Below are positions 58,176 through 64,000 of a stretch of DNA of 64,000 nucleotides, piece by piece; position 1 is the stretch's first letter; every line of letters begins with the position of its first letter. The notes under the pieces are model-generated. The model worked only from the letters and a program-made list of their open reading frames with translations. It was not told where the DNA came from and ran no database searches. Position numbers and translations under genes: made by a program. Source of the DNA: Trichomonas vaginalis G3 (taxonomy: Eukaryota; Parabasalia; Trichomonadida; Trichomonadidae). The stretch covers positions 6,944,001 to 7,008,000 of the forward strand of contig NC_067205.1 of NCBI RefSeq assembly GCF_026262505.1. The letters are read 5' to 3'.

Positions 58176-58751
58176 ATGAGAAGACGTTTCACAAGTCAAA
58201 AGAACACAAACGCAAAAGCAGAGATTACGGTTGGTTATAATGTAAATGATGATAAATCACGAATTATTCAAAATGTTAAAGTTAATGTTAGTCCTGAATT
58301 AACAAGGTCAGCAACTCAACCAAATTTATTAACTCGTGACTTACCGAAAAAGAGGAGGAGCAAAATAAAGAATGGAGACCCAATCATTTTATCTGAACCA
58401 GGTAAAGAACCTGTTGAAATTCCCACTTATCCAACATACCCAGCACCACTTGATAACCCATATAAAATAGACATTAATTCTGAATTAATGAAAATATATC
58501 GCGATATCATAACTGATAATTATGATTCAATAATAAATTTAATTGACCAATCCGGTTTAATTATTTTACCTTATGAATCATTAATTCACATTATCGCCAT
58601 TCTTTGTGATGTTCAAGATTCAGACGTGAAGATTCAATTTTTCATAGATGATGAGGTTTCATGCTGCGGAACAGTTGCAAAAATAAATCCTATAAAGGAT
58701 ATTAGCACAATTAAGATATCAAAGAACGGAACAACAACTGAAGATATTTAA
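58176..58751 (+). CDS. Conserved Maverick protein with SCCG motif, 191 residues
   Basis: 191 residues. The basic N-terminus (MRRRFTSQKNTNAKAEITVG) carries a VKVNVSP-like strand, followed by a Pro-rich linker (PVEIPTYPTYPAPLDNPYK). The helical/strand C-terminal domain ends VSCCGTVAKINPIKD. It corresponds to the 193-residue protein at 42855-43436 in copy B, with the same domain order, a CCG motif and a similar length, though identity is low. Conservation across subfamilies suggests an essential role, perhaps in the particle. TTTTTTTTATTCAATTATAA precedes the start. Confidence 0.55.
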   Translation: MRRRFTSQKNTNAKAEITVGYNVNDDKSRIIQNVKVNVSPELTRSATQPNLLTRDLPKKRRSKIKNGDPIILSEPGKEPVEIPTYPTYPAPLDNPYKIDINSELMKIYRDIITDNYDSIINLIDQSGLIILPYESLIHIIAILCDVQDSDVKIQFFIDDEVSCCGTVAKINPIKDISTIKISKNGTTTEDI

Positions 58752-58844
58752 CATATAATGATATTTATAATAAAATAGTTGATGAATATAAAATATCACT
58801 TGAAAAATTCTTTGTTAAGGCTATTTAATATTCAAGCATTAACA

Positions 58845-59303
58845 TTATCGAATAATAATCCTTTGAATCATAATCATAATAATTGACCTTTCACCAGTTT
58901 CTATCGTTTGTTTTATTTCTTTTTGTTCCCCACTATCCGGATCAGTCATTGTAATTGTTTTTGTTATAGTATCTGCTTTATCTTTAACTTCAATCTTTTT
59001 TCCATCGGGATATTTAAACCAAAATTCCAAAAATTCGATATTGTCAATCTGTTCATATTTTAATCTATCAATTACATTTTTAATACCATCTGAAAATCTT
59101 ATGAAATGGTCATTATATGGGTTTGATTGAACTAAATTTGAATGAAGTGAAATATAACCTGATGATGAATATGACATCGACTCATATTTTCTGAAAACAC
59201 TAAAATTTATAACATGAATGAATTTCTTATTCGTTGAATTTATGAATTCTTGAGGTAATCTTATTCTAGTTTTATTTATCACTGGAAAATAACGCTTTAC
59301 CAT
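58845..59303 (-). CDS. Hypothetical element C protein, possible jelly-roll
   Basis: About 152 residues from the start MVKRYFPVINKTRIRLPQEF, chosen because it lies 20 bp from the divergent gene; a longer frame overlaps that gene. Strand-rich, with HVINFSVF, GYISLHSNLVQSNPYNDHFI and IEFLEFWFKYPDGKKIEVKD. The pattern could be a single jelly-roll minor capsid protein, but no family is recognised with confidence. Confidence 0.4.
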   Translation of the reverse strand: MVKRYFPVINKTRIRLPQEFINSTNKKFIHVINFSVFRKYESMSYSSSGYISLHSNLVQSNPYNDHFIRFSDGIKNVIDRLKYEQIDNIEFLEFWFKYPDGKKIEVKDKADTITKTITMTDPDSGEQKEIKQTIETGERSIIMIMIQRIIIR

Positions 59304-59323
59304 ATTTTTAATCGTAATAAAAA

Positions 59324-60029
59324 ATGTCAATTATCAATATTATTTCGAATAATAGTGAATTAAATTTAACAGTTAGTGGAATTTATAATGTTACTCTCGT
59401 TTCTGTGAGTGGTAAATTTAATCCCATTCTTTTAGACCCTTCAGATTATATATCATTTATTAAAGATGACCATGAAAAAACGTATGATATGTATATAAAT
59501 AATGTGATAGTGAGGGGATATTAACACAATTTTAAGTTATTTAAATGAATCATTTATCGTATGGTATGAAGAAAATTTTAAATCAAAACCTGATAAACTT
59601 TTTGAACTTGATGAAATAAATAACCTTATTAAATTTCCGCTGAAAATTAAATTTTGTACTCCTCGTCTTCGTTCATTGTTGGGGATATTAAATTTTGAAA
59701 AAGATGTTGGGGATGTTTTGTATTCTGACACTGGTTCCAATTTCATTTTAATCAAATGTGATAAAGTTAATACCCCAATGAGATTTTCACATCAAACATT
59801 AGACCCTAACTCTTACCCATCAATACAAAACATTTTATCCATCAACTTAAACATATTTTCTTTATCATATCCATTTCAATTATCCGGGAATTCATTTATT
59901 CTTCATTCAAAAGATTTATCAAATATTAAATTTAGAATAACTGACCTATTTGATTGTGATTTAGAATTCATGAATGAAATATTATGGCAATTTCAAATAG
60001 AAAAAATAGCTGATGAGATAACGGATTAA
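59324..60029 (+). pseudogene. Candidate minor capsid gene of element C, broken
   Basis: Strand-rich throughout. The C-terminal NIKFRITDLFDCDLEFMNEI then LWQFQIEKI resembles the last strands of penton-like proteins and parallels NINLTLVDANFVPVKLLCPM in copy B. TATTTTTAATCGTAATAAAA directly precedes the ATG, and nearly the same box precedes 60054. At least one break. Confidence 0.4.
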
Positions 60030-60053
60030 ATATTTATTTTTAAATCGTAATAA

Positions 60054-62283
60054 ATGATTAAACAACAGCAACCACAGACCATTACATACGCCACATATGC
60101 ATATAATTCAAAGACGGCAGAACAAACGCAAAGGTTGAAATATGGAGATTTGGAGATAGTATTGAAAAATGACCATTTTGAATTCGTTTGCAAAGGTGGT
60201 GCGGTGATATCAAATATAAAAGAAATTTTATTTATGAATTCAAAAATTAAAGGTATAACGGATGATATAACATCAATTCCACCAGAAGAACAGAGATATT
60301 ACGCATTAAATGCATTTCCTAAAGTTTTGAAGATTGGAAGATTTAATTTAAATGAGGAATTCATAAAAGGTTTCCTAAATGACATAATGAAGAAGCAGAT
60401 AAGGAATATGTGGATAGTGTGTTAGTGAAGAAGGCGATAAGGAATATGTGGATGAAAAAGATAATGAAATTATAGAAAGGTTGAATGGTATCATGAACGG
60501 ACATCAAAGATTTTAAAAACTAAAGCTGATACAGGATGGGTTTCAGGATGTTTAGACCTTAAAGCAGATAAAACTTATGTTAACGATGAGTTAAATAAGA
60601 AGGCAGATAAGGAATACGTTGATACTGAGTTAGCAAAGAAAGCTGATATATCATTTGTTAATGAAGAAATAAAACAATCGGAGGTCTATTTTACCCCACC
60701 ATTTTTAAATTTTATGAAATCATCAGATAAAACATTTGAAGATATTGAATGGTTATGTTTCGATGGAGTGACCATGTATTTATTTTATACAGGCGGAGTG
60801 CTTTATTATTTTAAAACAAATGATTTTAAAAACTATGAATCATTTACTCCATCCGTTTTGAATCCTGATACACGAGAGCCAATCATTAATCCAAGAATTT
60901 TTTATGTTGAATATAATAACGGCAAATTTATGGGAATGATAACGGTTGGAGATGATTTTTGCCCTTGTTATTCATTCGATTGTATCCAATGGTTCAAATG
61001 TAATTTAAATCAAGATGTTAAATTTAAATATCCAAATAATCCTATTAGATGTGTTAATAATAAATGGGTACTAATTTATGAAGTCAATCAAATTTTCATT
61101 AGTGAGGATGGGATAAATTATTATATGTTTAGTATGATGTCATCAGATTTGAAAATTGATTATACAAGTAAATGGTATTACATTAACAACATGTGTTTTA
61201 TCCTACAAAATGATAAAATTTATAGATCATATTCAATACCATTTGGTCGTTTTGAACAAATTTTTCAAGCTGATGGAGACATTGAAGCTTTATGTTATGC
61301 TTCAAATGTTTGTGTTCTTGTTTCAGGTAGTATGTTGTATTCATATCCTGTAAGTTATAACAGACATATTTATTTATCACAAGATTTTTCACAGGATCCA
61401 GAGAAAACACCAAATTGGGAATTGGTTTATTCATTCACTCCAAAATTTACTCGAAATTATAGATTTACAAATTTGTTTTATATTGATGGGTATTTCATTG
61501 CTTTTGGATGTGGTGATTTAGTAAATATCAGTAGTGATGGAAAAAATTGGTCTGAAATCACAAAATTTCAAGATGTTAAAAAAGCAATTTTCAAAAATAA
61601 TATGTTAATATTGATGACAATACCAATTTTAACTTCTTACACGATTTCAATATTATATAATAAATTCAATATTCATAATGGATTAAATAAGAAAGCAGAT
61701 AAGGAATGGGTTAATACTGAGTTAAAGAAGAAAGCAGATAAGGAATGGGTTAATACTGAGTTAAAGAAGAAAGCAGATAAGGAATGGGTTAATACTGAGT
61801 TAAAGAAGAAAGCAGATAAGGAATGGGTTAATACTAGTTAAATACAATGTTTGAGTGATGATTTACCCCATTGGTTCAATATATACATCAATGAATTCAA
61901 CAAATCCATCAACATTATTTGGATTTGGTACATGGCAGCAGATAACCGATCGTTTTTTATATTGTACAAACTCATCAAAACAAACCGGTGGAAGTTAAAC
62001 AATTACGGGTGAAAATTTACCTGCTCACAGTCATTACGTTAATTTAAACACAACCGAAGCAGGATGGCATAAGCATAGATATTGGGATTGGTCAGGAATG
62101 ACAAAAGGTAAAGGATATGATGTTAAAGATGACGTTAAATTTGCTATTAATTGTTACTGGAACGATACACAGGGTTCAGGTAATCATACACATAATGTTT
62201 CAGGATATACACAAACGACGGGACAGAGTAAAGATTACATGCCGCCCTATATGACAGTTTATGCATGGTTTCGCACGGATTGA
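60054..62283 (+). pseudogene. Phage-like spike with propeller domain, broken
   Basis: Parts in order are: a base region; shaft heptads of the KKADKEYVDTEL type (about 60530-60680); a roughly 320-codon domain (about 60714-61680) with repeated Asp-box-like strands (YSFDCIQWFKC, ISEDGINYYMF, ISSDGKNWSEI) typical of sialidase/sortilin-type beta-propellers; a 39-bp shaft repeat, four copies of KKADKEWVNTELK (61688-61838); and a tip (61860-62283) matching the tip of the copy B fibre (GENLPAHSHY, MPPYMTVYAWF). It is a receptor-binding spike by analogy. Several breaks. Confidence 0.7.
61688..61838 (+). repeat. 39-bp tandem repeat in the spike shaft
   Basis: Four nearly identical units starting AAGAAAGCAGATAAGGAATG encode KKADKEWVNTELK. 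Unit length is a multiple of three, so copy changes keep frame. Confidence 0.9.
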
Positions 62284-62339
62284 AAGTCCTGAGCTCCAAT
62301 TCAGCATACCTCATTAATGAAATTACAGAATTTTTGAAT

Positions 62340-62975
62340 AAATGAGGGGGGGTCACCATGTGTCACCAGGTCATTTAACTTCTTTAAAAAATGAGACGAC
62401 ATGACATTGTGTCAACAACACAGGAGGAAGGCAATAATGACTTATTTTTGAAGAACTGAAGGTGTCACCAGGTCACCATGTGTCACCAGGTCATTTAACT
62501 TCTTTAAAAAATAGTGACAACATGACATTTTGACAACAACACGAGAGAGAAGGCAATAATGACTTATTTTGAAGAACTGAAGGTGTCACCAGGTTGTCAT
62601 GTTGACGACATGACATTGTGTCAACAACACGAGAGGAAGGCAATAATGACTTATTTTTGAAGAACTGAAGGTGTCACCAGGTCACCATGTGTCACCAGGT
62701 CATTTAACTTCTCTGAAAAAATGTGACAACATGACATTTTGACAACAACACGAGAGGAAGGCAATAATGACTTATTTTGAAGAACTGAAGGTGTCACCAG
62801 GTTGTCATGTTGACGACATGACATTGTGTCAACAACACGAGAGGAAGGCAATAATGACTTATTTTTGAAGAACTGAAGGTGTCACCAGGTCACCATGTGT
62901 CACCAGGTCATTTAACTTCTTTCAAAAATAGTGACAACATGACATTTTGACAACAACACGAGAGGAAGGCAAAAA
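62340..62975. repeat. Alternating 118/88-bp tandem repeats
   Basis: Six units, each starting GGTGTCACCAGG and ending GAGGAAGGCAATAATGAC with TTATTTTTGAAGAACTGAA. Long units carry CATTTAACTTCT...GACAACATGACATTTTGAC. Short ones carry GTTGTCATGTTGACGACATG instead. The order is long, long, short, long, short, long. The GACAACATGACATTTTGAC-AACAACAC core is shared with spacers in copies A and B. No gene. Confidence 0.9.
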
Positions 62976-62992
62976 TAAATTCCAATCATACT

Positions 62993-64000
62993 TTATAAAG
63001 CATCATTTACAGGTATTTCATCGTCAGTAAATGAATCCTCATTATCGTTTAGTTCAACCTGTTTATATAATCCTTTCATTTCTTCTTTCAAAACATAACA
63101 CCATGTTTGTTTACCATCTATTCTTATCTGTTTCCTATCACATTTATCCTTAATACTCATTTGAAAGTTTTTGTCTTTCATGTCTGATGGTTTGCAGAAT
63201 AGAGCATTTTTACATGTCATACCTGCATTCAATTCATCATAATGTGTATTTATCCATACATCTAAAGGATTTGTTGATAATTCAATTAAATCTTGTTTGG
63301 CTTCAGTCATCGGAATGATTCGTACATTAAATGATGAAAGGTCATATTGCATAAAATACGTCAGTAAATTATCATAAAATTCCTTTGTGCATGAATCCAT
63401 TAAATTCTTGAAGTAATCAAATTGACCCTTAAATTTACCATTAACCCTTAAAACCACATATCTTCTGTCTCCAACTTCAATTTTGACAGGGTAAACGTTA
63501 TTAGTTACGAAAATGAAGTTTGCAACGTTCTGAGCAGTTCTTCTGGGTTGATTCTTTTCATTAATTCTAATCTCATTATCCGTAATAATTGATTTCAAAG
63601 CGTTGAAGTTTGCGAGTCTGTCTTCACCTACATTCTTGAGTTCATTAAGTACAAGAAACATTTTATTTTCAACTACTGAGTTGAAATTACCCGTTAACTC
63701 ACTTATTTCAGTAATGTTTTTGCATGAATAACCAGCGAGAAGTTCAGAAATAATGTCTGTAAATCTGTTTTTACCTGTTCCCTGAAGTCCTTTCAAAATA
63801 ATTGCTGTTTCATTCTTGATTCCAGGATGTTGAATCATTGATGCAATCCAGCCGAGTAGATATTTATACACTTCATCGTTATTATCACAAATGGCTTCAT
63901 TAATGAAATTCATAAACATCTCAATTTTTGAGTAATCAAGCTTTTCGAGAATGTTGTATTTATAACCTTGAAACGTTGAGAAAACATCTGGGGAATCAGA
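62993..64000 (-). CDS. D5/DUF5906-type primase-helicase of element C (5' part beyond window)
   Basis: The frame is open from 62993 to the window edge, so the gene starts outside. Superfamily 3 helicase landmarks in order are FSTFQGYKYNILE, YKYLLGWIASMIQHPGIKNE, Walker A LQGTGKN, NFNSVVENKMFLVLNELKN (Walker B region), LKSIITDNEIRINEKNQP, NFIFVTNNVYPVKIEVGDRR and FDYFKNLM. A C-terminal winged-helix-like part follows, and the end is acidic (NDNEDSFTDDEIPVND). The same motif order is found at 40770-42004 in copy B. It would unwind element DNA for the protein-primed polymerase. The visible part looks whole. Confidence 0.8.
   Translation of the reverse strand, partial: SDSPDVFSTFQGYKYNILEKLDYSKIEMFMNFINEAICDNNDEVYKYLLGWIASMIQHPGIKNETAIILKGLQGTGKNRFTDIISELLAGYSCKNITEISELTGNFNSVVENKMFLVLNELKNVGEDRLANFNALKSIITDNEIRINEKNQPRRTAQNVANFIFVTNNVYPVKIEVGDRRYVVLRVNGKFKGQFDYFKNLMDSCTKEFYDNLLTYFMQYDLSSFNVRIIPMTEAKQDLIELSTNPLDVWINTHYDELNAGMTCKNALFCKPSDMKDKNFQMSIKDKCDRKQIRIDGKQTWCYVLKEEMKGLYKQVELNDNEDSFTDDEIPVNDAL

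Larger units (their letters stand above)
53150..64000. mobile_element. Maverick/Polinton copy C, other subfamily, broken, runs off the edge
   Basis: From about 53150 the gene style changes to AT-richer codons but with Polinton parts: small amphipathic proteins, a candidate major capsid gene, a packaging ATPase, a 191-residue conserved gene, minor capsid candidates, a propeller-bearing spike, and a D5/DUF5906-type helicase at the window end. The left terminal repeat could not be placed. About a dozen breaks are seen. Protein similarity to A/B is low except for the spike tip and the helicase, so it is a distinct and probably older lineage. Confidence 0.8.

Noticed and set aside
1-64000. tRNA, rRNA, riboswitch and bacterial-type ribosome binding sites
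   Set aside because: None seen. The DNA is eukaryotic, and the GC-rich stems found belong to element tips or repeats, not to RNA genes that I can recognise.

Overview
The window is nuclear DNA of a parabasalid protist, most likely Trichomonas vaginalis or a close relative. This is inferred from four things. The DNA is AT-rich and I see no introns. Start codons follow trichomonad initiator-like TCA-Y-W motifs. There is a DUF3447-type ankyrin gene. Most of the window is packed with giant Maverick/Polinton DNA elements, for which trichomonads are known. No rRNA, tRNA or CRISPR array was seen.

Layout. (1) 1-6.47 kb is host DNA with three host genes: a START-domain lipid-transfer protein, a molybdenum-cofactor-sulfurase/MOSC protein, and an ankyrin protein on the minus strand. 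(2) 6.47-18.25 kb is a rearranged and broken Maverick copy (A). It starts at a poly(A)-tipped terminal repeat with a GC-rich hairpin. (3) 18.48-19.88 kb is an array of about 5.6 units of roughly 248 bp, each made of four consecutive long near-perfect hairpins. (4) 19.9-23.7 kb is gene-free AT-rich DNA holding one arm of a 0.92-kb inverted repeat and a 1.58-kb non-autonomous DNA transposon. (5) 23.73-48.91 kb is a nearly complete 25.2-kb Maverick (B), with about ten breaks spread over several genes. (6) 48.9-50.4 kb holds a transposon remnant, the second arm of the inverted repeat and a further Maverick terminal repeat. (7) 50.4-53.15 kb is AT-rich DNA without genes. (8) 53.15 kb to the window end is a third Maverick (C) of a different, more AT-rich subfamily. 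It has about a dozen breaks and continues past the edge.

How the genes work together. Copies A and B share nearly identical replication and packaging genes. These are a protein-primed type B DNA polymerase, a D5/DUF5906-type helicase, an A32-like packaging ATPase, KilA-N and T5orf172 proteins, and several unknown proteins. B also carries a D12-class adenine DNA methyltransferase, a retroviral-type integrase, candidate major and minor capsid genes, a large coiled-coil basic protein, and a phage-like tail-fibre protein with HTH repeats and a collar-type tip. C has its own capsid-like, ATPase, helicase and spike genes. Its spike has a shaft, an Asp-box-like propeller and the same tip domain. Genes of the elements follow two kinds of short upstream box, one mostly before replication genes and one mostly before structural genes. 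This suggests two expression classes.

The most unusual signals are the four-hairpin satellite, a small palindromic element sitting in frame inside the KilA-N gene with stem-preserving base swaps, the interchangeable hairpins at the Maverick tips, and the inverted-repeat-flanked gene cassettes.
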